The notes below the pieces were generated by a model, which saw only the letters and a list, made by a program, of their open reading frames with translations, was not told the DNA's origin and searched no databases. Shown here in pieces: positions 41,292 to 52,716 of a stretch of 64,000 nucleotides of DNA. The stretch covers positions 1 to 64,000 of the forward strand of contig JADJPH010000025.1 in the NCBI GenBank assembly GCA_016713335.1. Direction: 5' to 3'. Both the position numbers and the translations under genes were made by a program. The DNA comes from Candidatus Fredericiella danica (GTDB lineage Bacteria > Chloroflexota > Anaerolineae > Caldilineales > Caldilineaceae). Within the stretch, counting starts at the first letter, position 1; each line of letters opens with the position of its first letter.

Positions 41292-42148
41292 AACCAAGCA
41301 TCGCATCAACCGATCCTGCTCTGGGTGCTGATCGTCGTGATGGCGGTCTGGATGCTCTTCCCCTTCTATTGGGCGCTCAACTCCTCGTTCAAGACCGAGG
41401 GCCAGTTGGCCATGACGCCGGCGACCTTTGTCCCGGCAGCCAGTGACGGGCGACATCTCGTTTACCTTCAAGGAACTACTACCAGGGTGTTGACCAAACC
41501 CGGCATTCCTCCGCGGGATCCTGAACAGTACGATCGTGGCCATCTCGGTCACCGTCCTTGCGCTGGCCATCGGCGCCTTTGCCGGCTTTGCACTGGGCAA
41601 GTTGCGCTATCAGCGGCAAGACGGCCACGCTGTACATCATTCTAGCCATGACGATGTTCCCTGCGATCGCAGTTCTATCGGGTCTATATGCGGTGATTAC
41701 GGCGCTGGGCATCTCGGCGATTCCCAGTCTGATCATGACTTACCTGCTCTTTTCACTGCCCTTTACAGCCTGGGTGCTGACGGCATTCTTCCGTGAATTG
41801 CCGACCGAAATCTTCCAGTCGGCGCAGGTGGATGGCGCGTCGCCGTTCCAGACCTTCTACATGATCATGTTGCCGCTGACGGCGCCCGCGTTGGTGACGA
41901 CCGGTCTGCTGGCCTTTGTCGGCGCCTGGAACGAGTATCTGTTTGCGTTGACTTTCACGTCAGTCCAGCCCGATGCCCGCACGTTGCCGGTCATCATCGC
42001 CAACTTCCCGGCGCAGGCAACGCGGCAGATTCCGTTTGGCCAAATCATGGCGGCGGGTATCTTGTCCAGTATTCCGTTGTTCCTCTTGGTCTTTATCTTC
42101 CAGCGCCGGATCGTGGCGGGTCTGACCGCCGGCGCGGTGAAGGGCTGA
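41281..42148 (+). CDS. Sugar ABC transporter permease, MalG type (several frameshifts)
   Basis: About 289 residues. The ATG overlaps the end of the previous gene by 11 bases. Pieces in different frames are [50 protein letters not shown], and the intact C-terminal part with the EAA loop [20 protein letters not shown]. Breaks lie near 41310, 41440-41520 (at least two) and 41620. This is the most damaged of the genes that still read clearly. Function as inner-membrane partner of the MalF-type permease is clear from the EAA motif and position. Confidence 0.82.
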
Positions 42149-42302
42149 GAGACAATAGTCTACAGCCAATTGCCAATTGTCAATGGAGGTCGGCGCAAGC
42201 CGTGTTGACGAACTGGCATTGGCTGTTGGGCGGACCGGCTACCGCAATAATCCCGTACGTATGGTGAGTTTCAGATTAGCCGATAACGCGCCCCAAACCT
42301 GG

Positions 42303-44132
<1,830 letters not shown>

Positions 44133-44157
44133 GATTGGTGTGAAGGTGGCGCATGCC

Positions 44158-44180
44158 GGGGACGGCAAAGCCGTTGTCCC
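44158..44180. repeat. Imperfect family D palindrome
   Basis: GGGGACGGCAAAGCCGTTGT then CCC, an imperfect hairpin next to element F. Confidence 0.45.
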
Positions 44181-44184
44181 ATAG

Positions 44185-44434
44185 GCATCAAGCTAAGGAT
44201 CAAAATTCCCGCAGGGACGCAGAGCCGCAGGGAAATGCGCGCTGGAAGCTCGAAAATTGCCACAAAGAACACCGAGAGCACAAAGAAACGAACGATAGGC
44301 GCGCATTTTCTTTGTGGTCTTTGTGCTCTTTGTGGCCAATGATGCTTTTCGCGGCGTCCCTGCGGGAGAACTTTTTTACGTTGTTCCTTTGCGTCTTTGC
44401 GGCTTGGCGGGAGGGTTTGATCCTTAGCTTGATG
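44185..44434. repeat. MITE-like element F with 20-bp perfect terminal inverted repeats
   Basis: The left end is GCATCAAGCTAAGGATCAAA (44185-44204) and the right end (44415-44434) is its exact complement. Inside, CACAAAGAACACCGAGAGCA and its partly complementary TTTGTGGTCTTTGTGCTCTT make further pairing. No gene inside. The left half is repeated at 44845-44957. Confidence 0.75.
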
Positions 44435-44442
44435 CGGATGGG

Positions 44443-44457
44443 TCACGGCACTGCCGT
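44443..44457. repeat. Family D palindrome (CACGGCA C TGCCGTG)
   Basis: Perfect 7-base arms around one base, extended on one side as in the copy at 11800. Confidence 0.6.
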
Positions 44458-44510
44458 GTCCGTGCGTGAGCGGCCGGAAGGCATTGCCCAAGCCCAGCGA
44501 TCACTGCCCT

Positions 44511-44838
44511 CACGGAGTGGTGCTCTGACAGACGAGGGGACGGGGGGACGTACCAATCAGAGCCACGCACGTGAGTAAGTGGTTCGCCTTGCTGAAGCCA
44601 AAGCCGTCCCCGGCATGCGCCAGGTCCACTCAATCGGTCCCGAACGGTGTGGCGCTTGCCGGGGACGTTCCTTTGTGCGGCGCCAGGTGCGACGCACGGT
44701 GCATAGGTTGTGCGTTCGGCCACCCTCATTGGCACCGTGCGACGCACCGCTTTGGCTTTGGCCGAGCGCTCACCACCCTCACGGGATGGTGCTCTGACAT
44801 GCGGCGCCGACAGACGGCGGGACGGGGCGCTCACCACC
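44511..44838. repeat. Element E relative between two element F copies
   Basis: The end hairpin (GTGGTGCTCTGACA) is at 44511-44536 and again, with the longer flank CGCTTTGGCTTTGGCCGAGC, at 44751-44798. That flank matches in inverted orientation the left end of the element at 27538. Inside, CGTCCCCGGCATGCGCCA and TGTGGCGCTTGCCGGGGACG (44607-44671) form a long stem as in the first copy. Confidence 0.7.
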
Positions 44839-44844
44839 CCATAG

Positions 44845-44957
44845 GCATCAAGCTAAGGACCCAATCTCCCGCAGGGACGCTGTGCCGCAGGGAAATGCGC
44901 GCTGGAAGCTCAAAAATTGCCGCAAAGAACACAGAGAGCACAAAGAAAGGAACGATA
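44845..44957. repeat. Left half copy of element F
   Basis: About 110 bp closely similar to 44185-44295 (GCATCAAGCTAAGG, CCGCAGGGAAATGCGCGCTG, CACAAAG). It ends exactly where the GT26 stop codon begins, with no right half. Confidence 0.75.
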
Positions 44958-45834
44958 CTACGCCGTGTTGTGGGCGGATCCTGAAAATCCGAAGCGCTGT
45001 AGAACGACTCTGGCGGCGAAGACGGGCAACTTCAGCATGCGGCGCCAGCGCCAGGGTTCGCGCGCAAGGCGGTGCAGCCATTCCAGCCCGAATCTTCGCA
45101 TCCAGGCCGGGGCACGCACCGTCACACCGGCAACAAAATCGAACGCCCCACCGACCCCGATGGCGACCGCCGCGGGCAACTCCGCGCGATGCTGGTCGAT
45201 CCAGTAATTCTGGCGCGGGTGGCCAAAGGCAACGAACAAGATATCCGGTTTGGTGGCGGTGAGGTAGGCATGAATGGCGGGCCAATCGCCATCATGCGGG
45301 CTGCCGCTGTGGACGCCGGCGACGATCAACGCCGGGTATTGCTCACGCAGGCGTGGCCGTCTGCAGGGCCACGCCAGGCGCCGCACCCAGAAAGAAGACG
45401 CGCCAGCCACGGGCGGCGGCGCGGGCGGTGATGTGATAGATCCCGTCGGAACCGGTGACGCGCTCCGGCAGTGGCTGGCCGAACAGGCGCGCCGCCCACA
45501 ACACGCCGACGCCGTCAGGCACGCGCAGGTCAGCGCGTTGGAGCACCGCGGCAAAGGCGGGGTTGCGGTTGGCATCGACGATGAACTCCGGGTTGACGGT
45601 GCAGACCTGGCGGCAGGCGGGAGCAGCAGCCAGGTGGTGCTGGCCTACTGTTGTCGTATCCGCTGCGCGGAGTTGTACCTGGCGCCGGTTTTGGCGATCA
45701 AGCGGGTCTTGGTGGCCTACGGTGGGGGCATCCGCTGCGCGATGTTCGCCCACCCAGGCGTCGATCTGATCCAGCGTGGTTGCGAAGTCGACATCGTCGA
45801 CGGCGACGCCCAGAATCTCAATCTGCTCACGCAT
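44958..45834 (-). CDS. WecG/TagA/CpsF-family glycosyltransferase (GT26; frameshift, internal insertion)
   Basis: About 290 residues. GT26 enzymes add a second sugar (often ManNAc) to an undecaprenyl-linked amino sugar for surface polysaccharide. Motifs: REQIEILGVAVDDV at the start, CTVNPEFIVDANRNP, LRVPDGVGVLWAARLFG, WRVFFLGAAPGVA and FVAFGHPRQNYWIDQH. A break near 45345-45355 joins LQTAT to RLREQYPALIVAG. Between the first helix and the TVNPEF motif there is an extra stretch of about 45 residues made of two diverged copies of a short unit. ATG 45834 overlaps the GT4 stop by 8 bases. Confidence 0.8.
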
Positions 45835-46975
45835 GGCCGGCGGCTGCCGCCTTTTCGAGCACCGCCAGGGTTTCTTGCGCCGCTCTTTCCCACGAGAATC
45901 GCTTGACATTCGCATAGCCAGCGGTAATCAGCGAACGCCGGAGCGCTTCGTCCTGGCTGAGGCGCAACATGGCCGTGGCGATGGCGTCGACATCATTGGG
46001 GTCCACCAGCAGGGCAGCGTCACCCGCGATCTCTGGTAGAGAAGAATTGTTGGCAGTCACAACCGGTGCTCCATAATTCTGGGCCTCCAGGACGGGGAGC
46101 CCAAAGCCCTCGTAAAGCGAGGGAAAGACGAACATGCATGCGCCACTCAGGAGCGGCGGGAGATCTGCTTCATCGACATACCCAAGCCGGTGGAGGCGAC
46201 CGTTAAGGTGCAACGAGTCGAGCGTTGCCAACAGATCAGCGGAAAGCCAACCCGGAGCGCCGGCAAGGACCAGGTCCCACGGTACATCGCCACGCGCCAC
46301 CAATTGTGCGAAAGCCTGTGCCAGCCGCACGATGTTCTTCCGTGGCTGCAGCGTGCCGACAAACAATGCATAGGGGCGCTGAAGTCCAAACTTCCGGCGA
46401 ATGGCGGCGACGGCTTCCTGATCGACCGGAACCCTGGCCGGCGGCGCCTCGTAGATCACGTCGATCTTTTCGGGATGCACCTGATAATGCGTTGACAGGT
46501 CATGCGCCGTGCACCGGCTGACGGCGATCACCCGCTTTGCGACCCATACACTCCAACGCGTGCCGTAGATAAGATAGGCTCGCTGTTGTGTGGTGTGCGC
46601 CTCCGGGTGGGCATGGTAGCCCAGGTCATGGATCGTGACAACACTGGGGGGCAGCCATCCAAACGGTATCAGGGGCAACACATGCGCCGGTACGAAGAGC
46701 ACGTCGGGCCGGTGGCGTCTGAGTTCGGCGGCCAATGTGCGGTGGGTCCACAGGCGCCGGCCGGGTAAGACGCTGATGCTGACGTTTGGCGCGGCTGCGG
46801 TGGCAGTGTTGCTGGGGAACATCCCGAGCGGGGGCGGCGTATCCGTATAGAGGCGCCAACGGTGGCGCGCCGCCTCTGGGAGAGCAAGCAGATGGCAGAT
46901 GATCTCTTGGGCATAGCGTTCGGTTCCGGTGCGCCGTGCGCGCAGTGCGCGGGACGCGTCGATGGCGATTAACAT
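45827..46975 (-). CDS. Glycosyltransferase family 4
   Basis: 382 residues, intact, two Rossmann-like domains (GT-B). The N-terminal loop is LRARRTGTERYAQEI. The nucleotide-sugar site is YALFVGTLQPRKNIVRLAQA, and the E-x7-E motif is in FPSLYEGFGLPVLEAQNYG. The family includes mannosyl- and glucosyltransferases of polysaccharide synthesis. It is the first gene of a two-gene unit with the GT26 gene. Confidence 0.88.
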   Translation of the reverse strand: MLIAIDASRALRARRTGTERYAQEIICHLLALPEAARHRWRLYTDTPPPLGMFPSNTATAAAPNVSISVLPGRRLWTHRTLAAELRRHRPDVLFVPAHVLPLIPFGWLPPSVVTIHDLGYHAHPEAHTTQQRAYLIYGTRWSVWVAKRVIAVSRCTAHDLSTHYQVHPEKIDVIYEAPPARVPVDQEAVAAIRRKFGLQRPYALFVGTLQPRKNIVRLAQAFAQLVARGDVPWDLVLAGAPGWLSADLLATLDSLHLNGRLHRLGYVDEADLPPLLSGACMFVFPSLYEGFGLPVLEAQNYGAPVVTANNSSLPEIAGDAALLVDPNDVDAIATAMLRLSQDEALRRSLITAGYANVKRFSWERAAQETLAVLEKAAAAGHA

Positions 46976-46979
46976 GATG

Positions 46980-47062
46980 TTGCGTGTTGCGTATCACGTA
47001 TTGCGTAATGCGTAATGGATGTCACGAGACACGAGATACGAGATACGTGATACGCAATACGC
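46980..47062. repeat. Dispersed repeat family A, hairpin copy
   Basis: The left arm GCGTGTTGCGTATCACGTAT (46982 on) pairs with the right arm GATACGTGATACGCAATACG (47042 on), about 21 bp with two mismatches and a 39-nt loop. It sits between divergent genes. Confidence 0.75.
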
Positions 47063-47064
47063 TT

Positions 47065-47093
47065 TTGCATACATACACTTGCCTGTGTATACT
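47065..47093 (+). promoter_or_regulatory. Possible promoter of the membrane/SH3b gene unit
   Basis: TTGCAT, 17 bp, TATACT. The -10 is good, the -35 weak. Confidence 0.4.
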
Positions 47094-47196
47094 AGTCTTG
47101 CGGTGAAGTAACGTCAACTGGAGGGCCGTGTTGGCAGTTGGAATCCGTCCAGAGGCGCCTGCTGCGTCGCAACCGCCTCGCAATCACCTTGATCGT

Positions 47197-47544
47197 ATGC
47201 TGATCACACCTCAATCTTTTGTCGCTGCGATACTCTGGATCATGGGATTGGCCGGGGCGCTGGCAACAGTCAGCTACTTGTCTTGGTATCGTCGATTGCA
47301 CAAGTGGCAATGGCGTACGCTGGCGGTCACTGCCCGCATGCTTGCTCCACTGTGTCTGAGTCTTGCGGTTTTTGCGACTGGAATGACCTTGACAGGCATT
47401 GTCACCAACCAACCTCCGCCCTGGTGGGCAATCTTAGCCTGGGGTGGACTCGCCCTTTTCTTTGCTGTTCAGTGTGTTCGGTACACACGGCTCGGCCGGC
47501 AATTGGGCTGGGACGCACCGTTAGAGGGGACAAAACAGCCATGA
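47197..47544 (+). CDS. Small membrane protein of unknown function
   Basis: 115 residues from ATG 47197 (MLITPQSFVAAILWIMGLAG). Three hydrophobic helices (about 8-28, 44-70, 78-95). The frame extends upstream to an alternative start at 47128 without a hydrophobic or conserved stretch. Its stop overlaps the start of the SH3b gene (ATGA). No family recognised; probably belongs to the same membrane unit. Confidence 0.6.
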   Translation: MLITPQSFVAAILWIMGLAGALATVSYLSWYRRLHKWQWRTLAVTARMLAPLCLSLAVFATGMTLTGIVTNQPPPWWAILAWGGLALFFAVQCVRYTRLGRQLGWDAPLEGTKQP

Positions 47545-49213
47545 CGACAGAAGACCCTTTGAAGAACTGGCAGTTGCAGCAGGGTGACGAAACTGCGGAC
47601 CAATGGAAACTGCAAGATGCCGAGCAGAATCTCAATAAGAACATGCAACTTCAAGAGGGTGGGCCGCCGGAGCCGCAGTGGCAGCCGGTGGAATACCAGC
47701 GCGAAGTCAGACCCAGGCGACGCGGGGGGTGGATTCTACCGTCGATCGTGATTCTCGCGCTTTTGGGCGTGTTGGGATATGTTGGCTGGGTGGCTTTGGG
47801 GCAGGGGGGTGCAAACCCGCTGGATCCAGGCGCAATAGCCGGGCTCGCCCCGGGGGCGACGGAGCAGACGCCACCCGCAACCAGTGAAGCTGCGGCGCCG
47901 CCAACCCCGGCGCCTGCGACGGCAACGCCGGAACCGACGGCAACACCAAGCCCGGAAGCGACTGCCACGGCCACGACGCCGCCCACGCCAGAAATCACGA
48001 CAGTTGAATTGATCTCCGGCACCGTCAATTCGCCAGACGGGGTCAATGCGCGCAGCACGCCGGACACCGCCGGTGAGGTTTTGCTGCTGCTGCCGCAGAA
48101 CGCTGGGGTCACGGTCGTTGCGGAAGAAAATGATTGGGTGCAGGTGATCCTGCCTGACAACCGCGTCGCATGGGTGTCCGCGCAATTTGTGGACCGCACC
48201 AGCCAGCAGGTGGCGCCTGAGGTGTTAGCGCAGATCTATACGGATGCTGGGTTGCCACCGCCGGCGCTGCCGCCCAGTGCCAGCGCCACTCCAGAGGCCG
48301 CGCCGGCCCCGACAGAAATCTCATTTGCAGCCATTGTGACGGGCGACCCGAGCGTGAACGCACGCGGTGCGCCGCAGGTCGATGGGATTGTGGTGACATC
48401 GCTGGCGAAGGACACTGCGGTGTCCGCTATCGGCCGCAGTGCGGACAATCTGTGGATTGCGCTGCGGCTGGCGGATGGAAAGCCGGCGTGGGTGCTCAGG
48501 GAGTTTGTGAGCTCTGGAGGGTCGTTTGACACGTTGCCCGTGGTCGATCCTGCGGCGCTCATTGCGACCGTTCCTTGACGACGACCACTGGGATTACGAC
48601 GCCTGTGACGGCAGGGACAGCCACGCCCGTGGCAGCGGGTCCTGCAACTCTGCAGCCGAACGGTGTTGTGCCACTGGCGCCGTTCACCAATTCGCTGCCC
48701 GTAGGGCCGGCACTGACCATCTCTGACACCGTCGGGGTCAACGTGCGCAGCGCACCTAATACCGATGGTGCGATTCTGGTAGTGGCGCCGAACGGAACCG
48801 TGCTGCCGATCGTGGGCCGTACTGCCGACGGGGCGTGGTATCAGGTGCGGCTACCGGACGAGCGGATCGGGTGGATGGCCGCGGCGGCGATTGTGGCTTC
48901 GAGCGATGCCGGCAATGCCCCTGTGATCGGCGAAGGCGCTCCGGCGCCGGAAGCGACTGCCACGGAGACGCCTGTAGGACCTGCCGTCAAGGCGACGGTC
49001 TCCAATGAACTGGGGTCAGCCGTCCGCAGCGCGCCGGATCAGAATCTCGATCCGGTGGTAACGCTCCCGGTGGGCACCAGCTTGAATGCCATTGGCAGGA
49101 CGGCAAACAATGAGTGGGTGCAGGTCGCACTGGATGACGGCACGACTGCGTGGGCGCGGGCGGCCACCATCGCGTTGGAAAGCGACATCAACACCCTGCC
49201 GGTTACTGAGTAA
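47541..49213 (+). CDS. Membrane-anchored protein with four SH3b domains (frameshift)
   Basis: About 557 residues. A cytoplasmic N-terminus of about 52 residues (NWQLQQGDETADQWKLQ), one membrane helix (ILPSIVILALLGVLGYVGWV), a long Pro/Thr/Ala linker, then SH3b units with the pattern VNxRSxPxxxG...W: NSPDGVNARSTPDTAGEVL, GDPSVNARGAPQVDGIV, VGVNVRSAPNTDGAILV and GSAVRSAPDQNLDPVV. A break near 48569-48580 (LIATVP, then TTTTGITTPVTAG) joins two frames. SH3b domains usually bind cell-wall peptides. It lies between two membrane-protein genes, perhaps a cell-envelope complex. Confidence 0.72.
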
Positions 49214-49239
49214 CATAGGGCGCATGGGCCCTTCCAGTT

Positions 49240-50064
49240 ATGTCTGAACCACGCGTGCGGGCGCTGCTGTGGGCCACGTTCCTGGTGGCGGGTGGCGTCG
49301 TGCTGTTGCTGTTCAACCTCGGCGTATTAGCGCCCTATACACCGATTCCACAGATTGCGCTGGCGGCTGTGTGCGTTGCCGGCGCAATCTTCTTCTTTGC
49401 CGGCTTTGCGCGCAATGGCCGTGAGTGGTGGCGACTGATTCCGGCGTGGACGCTGGTTGCGCTTGCCGCGATGTTTCTCGTCACAATTCTCCCCGTTGCC
49501 TCACCACAGTTGGTGGCAGCTCTGCTTTTTGCCGGGCTGGCACTGGCCTTTGCGCACATCTACTGGTTGGATCGGCGCGAGCGTTGGTGGGCGATCATCC
49601 CAGGCGGCTTTCTGTTGGTGTTGGGCGTCGTGATTTGGCTCAATAGCCAGACGACCTCGCCGACGGTCACTGCATCGGTGCTATTTACCGGGCTTGGTCT
49701 CGTGTTCTTTCTGCTCTATCTGCTGGATCGCCGGCGGCAGTGGTGGGCGCTGTTGCCGGGCAGTGTCCTGGTGGTATTCGGCGTGCTTGCCCTGACGACT
49801 GGGAATCTTGAGGCCAACCCCATTGTGCCGTGGTGGCCAGTCCTGCTGATTCTTGCGGGGATCTTCGTCGGGGTGAGCAGTGGTCGCAAGCCGGTCACCG
49901 CTGACAAGTTGCGCGTTGAAAGTGCGCCGAAGGTGGCCTCGCGCAGTGCGGCGGCGGGGACGGGCAAGCCGAGCACAGGCGCCGCACCGCGCGGGGTGCT
50001 CGGTGAGTATTCACAGCCAGTGCCCGGCGCCACTGTGGAGATCCTGCCTGAGCACGAAGAGTAG
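49240..50064 (+). CDS. Polytopic membrane protein
   Basis: 274 residues with about eight short membrane helices in repeated pairs (LLWATFLVAGGVVLLLFNLG, WWAIIPGGFLLVLGVVIWL, WWALLPGSVLVVFGVLALT, WWPVLLILAGIFVGV) and a soluble C-terminal tail. The repeating WWxxxPG helix start recalls LiaF/DUF5668-like proteins, but I am not sure of the family. 26 bp after the SH3b gene, same strand. Confidence 0.6.
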   Translation: MSEPRVRALLWATFLVAGGVVLLLFNLGVLAPYTPIPQIALAAVCVAGAIFFFAGFARNGREWWRLIPAWTLVALAAMFLVTILPVASPQLVAALLFAGLALAFAHIYWLDRRERWWAIIPGGFLLVLGVVIWLNSQTTSPTVTASVLFTGLGLVFFLLYLLDRRRQWWALLPGSVLVVFGVLALTTGNLEANPIVPWWPVLLILAGIFVGVSSGRKPVTADKLRVESAPKVASRSAAAGTGKPSTGAAPRGVLGEYSQPVPGATVEILPEHEE

Positions 50065-50076
50065 GACGCAAGTCGT

Positions 50077-50871
50077 CTAATATAGTTCCGGCCGGCGGTC
50101 GGCAAATACCGGAATCCGGCGGCGTACGGCATCGACGAGCGTCAGATCCAGGGTTGCCGTCAAGACCGTGTCCACTTCTCCGCCTTCGATGACCGTCTCT
50201 CCCCAGGGGTCAATCAGCGCCGAAGCGCCAAAGAAGGTGTTGGGTTCGGTGGTCCCCACGCGATTGCACGCTGCCACAAAGCATTGATTCTCGATCGCGC
50301 GGGCGCGCAGCAGCGTCTGCCAATGCATCCGCCGCGGGTGGGGCCATTCGGCTGGAACCAGCATCAGGCGGGCGCCGGCGAGGGCGTAGCGCCGGAATAA
50401 TTCGGGAAAGCGCAGATCATAGCAGATGGACAGCCCAATGGGTCCCCAGGGCGTCTCGGCCAGGACGGCTGCGTCGCCGGGGGCAAGATATTGCTCTTCC
50501 GCCATCAGGCGGAAGAGATGGACCTTGCGATACGCCGCCTGGAGGCGTCCGTCCGGACCGTAGAGTGCGAGGCAGTTGTAGAAGCGTCCATCATGCACTT
50601 CGAGCAGCGAACCAGCCAACCAGATCTGGCAGGTTTGTGCCAGCGCAGCAAAGCGCCCAAACCATCCACCCTCCTCTGGTCCCTGAGCGAGCGGACTTGC
50701 CAACTCGCCGGCGCGATCAAGTGCATAGGCCGTGCTCCAGAGTTCGGGCAAGAGCACCAATTGGCTGCCGCGCCGTGCCGCCTCCGCCACGCGCGCTTCC
50801 GCCGCACTGAAGTTGTGCGCCGGATCACCCAGCCGGCAATCCATCTGAATCAGAGAAAGGGTCAACTGCAT
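50077..50871 (-). CDS. Carbon-nitrogen hydrolase (nitrilase superfamily, omega-amidase-like)
   Basis: About 264 residues with the Glu-Lys-Cys triad: Glu in LVLLPELWSTAY, Lys in YRKVHLFRLM, Cys in LSICYDLRFPELFR. RFPELFRRYA recalls the Nit2/omega-amidase branch, which hydrolyses alpha-ketoglutaramate or alpha-ketosuccinamate. ATG 50871 is preferred; a GTG lies nine bases upstream. It begins 12 bp after the xpt stop and is likely co-transcribed with it. Confidence 0.87.
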   Translation of the reverse strand: MQLTLSLIQMDCRLGDPAHNFSAAEARVAEAARRGSQLVLLPELWSTAYALDRAGELASPLAQGPEEGGWFGRFAALAQTCQIWLAGSLLEVHDGRFYNCLALYGPDGRLQAAYRKVHLFRLMAEEQYLAPGDAAVLAETPWGPIGLSICYDLRFPELFRRYALAGARLMLVPAEWPHPRRMHWQTLLRARAIENQCFVAACNRVGTTEPNTFFGASALIDPWGETVIEGGEVDTVLTATLDLTLVDAVRRRIPVFADRRPELY

Positions 50872-50882
50872 GATGTGCACCT

Positions 50883-51479
50883 CTAAATGGCGTCTTCCGG
50901 GTCGCGGACCGAGAGGGTGTCGCCTTCCATGGCATCGATGATGGCGAGAGAGATAATCGGTACGCCGCGATGCGCCAACCGGTCACGGCCACCCTCAAAG
51001 GTCTTTTCGATGATACACCCGATGCCGCAGAGGGTGGCGCCACATTCGGCCACCAGACTGGCAAGCGCGTCGATGGTCTGACCGGTTGCCAGGAAATCGT
51101 CGATCAGGAGCACCCGGTCTTTGGACGTCAGGTATTCGGGCGAGACAATCAAGTCCACCACCCCGCCCTTGGTGTGGCTGGGGGCGGAAGCGCTGTAGAA
51201 GCCGCTGGGCATGGTGATCGGGCGCGTCTTGCGGGCGTAGATGATGGGCACGCCAAGCACAATGCCGGTGGTGAGGGCCGGCGCGATCCCGCTCACTTCG
51301 GCCGTGATGATTTTGGTGACGCCACCGACGCCTGCGGCGTAGAAGCGGCGGGCAAAGCACTGCCCCATCTCCATCGTGAGCACGGGATCCAACTGATGGT
51401 TGACAAACCCGTCTACCTTGAGAATGCCACGGCCCAGATTTTTTCCTTCGTTGCGAATGCGTTCCACCAATGACTTCAC
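50883..51479 (-). CDS. xpt: Xanthine phosphoribosyltransferase
   Basis: 198 residues, intact. Salvage of xanthine to XMP with PRPP. Signatures: RNEGKNLGRGILKVDGFVNH, GVTKIITAEVSGIAPALTTG and the PRPP loop RVLLIDDFLATGQTIDAL. Close to the usual Xpt length of about 190 residues. Confidence 0.92.
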   Translation of the reverse strand: MKSLVERIRNEGKNLGRGILKVDGFVNHQLDPVLTMEMGQCFARRFYAAGVGGVTKIITAEVSGIAPALTTGIVLGVPIIYARKTRPITMPSGFYSASAPSHTKGGVVDLIVSPEYLTSKDRVLLIDDFLATGQTIDALASLVAECGATLCGIGCIIEKTFEGGRDRLAHRGVPIISLAIIDAMEGDTLSVRDPEDAI

Positions 51480-51507
51480 GGTTGCACCTCGGTCTTCAGT
51501 CTGCGAG

Positions 51508-52716
51508 TCAGTTCACCATACAGATTTCTTCAAGCAGGGTTGCGGCACTGGGCGCACCGCCAAGCGCGGCAAACTCTGTCTGCAATGATACAGCTTGTGC
51601 GCGGTGCGAGGAAAGATCGGGCATGAGCGCAGCCAATCCAGTCGCCAGTGACGCAACGGTTACTTCACGCGGCGCAAGCGACATGCCGGCGCCGCTCCGC
51701 ACGATGCCCTGCGCCTGCTGGATCTGGTCCGCCGCGTGGGGGGAGACAATCTGCGGCACGGCGTATGTGACCAGCGCATGCGTCGTGCCGGCGCCGCCAT
51801 GATGGATTGCCGCGGTGCTGTAAGGCAGCACTTCACGAAAATCAACGTGGTCAAGTACTTTCGCAGTGGCCGGCAGTTGCTGCAGCCAACTGCGCCCGGC
51901 AGTTGGAGCGCCCAAGAGGATGACTGGCAGCGCGCCAACTTGTTGCGCGGCATGTGCTGCGGCCACAAAAAAGTTTGGATCATCGTTGAAACTGGTGCCC
52001 AACGTGATTACCACCCATGGGTTATCACCAGGCGCCGGTAGGCGAGGATCGGCTGCCAGGGTCTGCCCGATGAGACCGCCAACGTGACGGGTCTGGTCGG
52101 ATAGTGGCACGCCGGCATACCAGCGTTCGCTCCAGAAGGTAAGATGGAGGAGTGCGGACCGCAGGGCGGGCGGGCCCGATGATGTCCAACAGTCGCCTTG
52201 CACCTGGAAGCGCTGAAACAGGGTCTCAAGCCGCGCGCGTGCCAACAGCACGAGTTGATCACGGCTGCGGTCTTGCACCGGGCGTGCGGGCCAACCTGCC
52301 ACCACGAAGGGCACATCCAGCATTTCGGCGACGATGCCGGCCGCGGCCACGAACATTTCGCTCACCAACAGATCGGGTTTGAAGTGGGCTGCAACCGCGT
52401 AGAGTTCGTCGACAGCAGGTTCTACTCGCGCGGGGTCAAGCCATTGGTCGAGTGCGCGGAGGGCGCGTGTTCGTTGCCACTCGGTCATTTGCTTGGGGTC
52501 CGCCGGCGCCGGCAGCGGCGGTGGTGGGGGCCACCGCCAGCCGGTCTCATTCAAGGTGCAAAACGCCAGGCCGTGCTTTATAACGAGTGGCGCCACGGCC
52601 TGCCCACTCGCCCAGATCACCTCATGCCCGCGCTGTGCCAGTTCCACCGCCGTCGGCAGGTAGCCACCCCAGTCGAGGTGGCCGGGAAGTTGGGCGGAGC
52701 AGAGGAGGATGCGCAC
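51508..52716 (-). CDS. Glycosyltransferase family 1, UGT/MGT-like
   Basis: 402 residues. N-terminal ILLCSAQLPGHLDWGGYL and C-terminal donor-binding signature IHHGGAGTTHALVTYAVPQI, as in UDP-glycosyltransferases of macrolide, sterol or carotenoid type. It would glycosylate a small hydrophobic acceptor. The GTG start overlaps the stop of the cytochrome gene by one base (TAGTG), so the two are coupled. Confidence 0.83.
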   Translation of the reverse strand: MRILLCSAQLPGHLDWGGYLPTAVELAQRGHEVIWASGQAVAPLVIKHGLAFCTLNETGWRWPPPPPLPAPADPKQMTEWQRTRALRALDQWLDPARVEPAVDELYAVAAHFKPDLLVSEMFVAAAGIVAEMLDVPFVVAGWPARPVQDRSRDQLVLLARARLETLFQRFQVQGDCWTSSGPPALRSALLHLTFWSERWYAGVPLSDQTRHVGGLIGQTLAADPRLPAPGDNPWVVITLGTSFNDDPNFFVAAAHAAQQVGALPVILLGAPTAGRSWLQQLPATAKVLDHVDFREVLPYSTAAIHHGGAGTTHALVTYAVPQIVSPHAADQIQQAQGIVRSGAGMSLAPREVTVASLATGLAALMPDLSSHRAQAVSLQTEFAALGGAPSAATLLEEICMVN

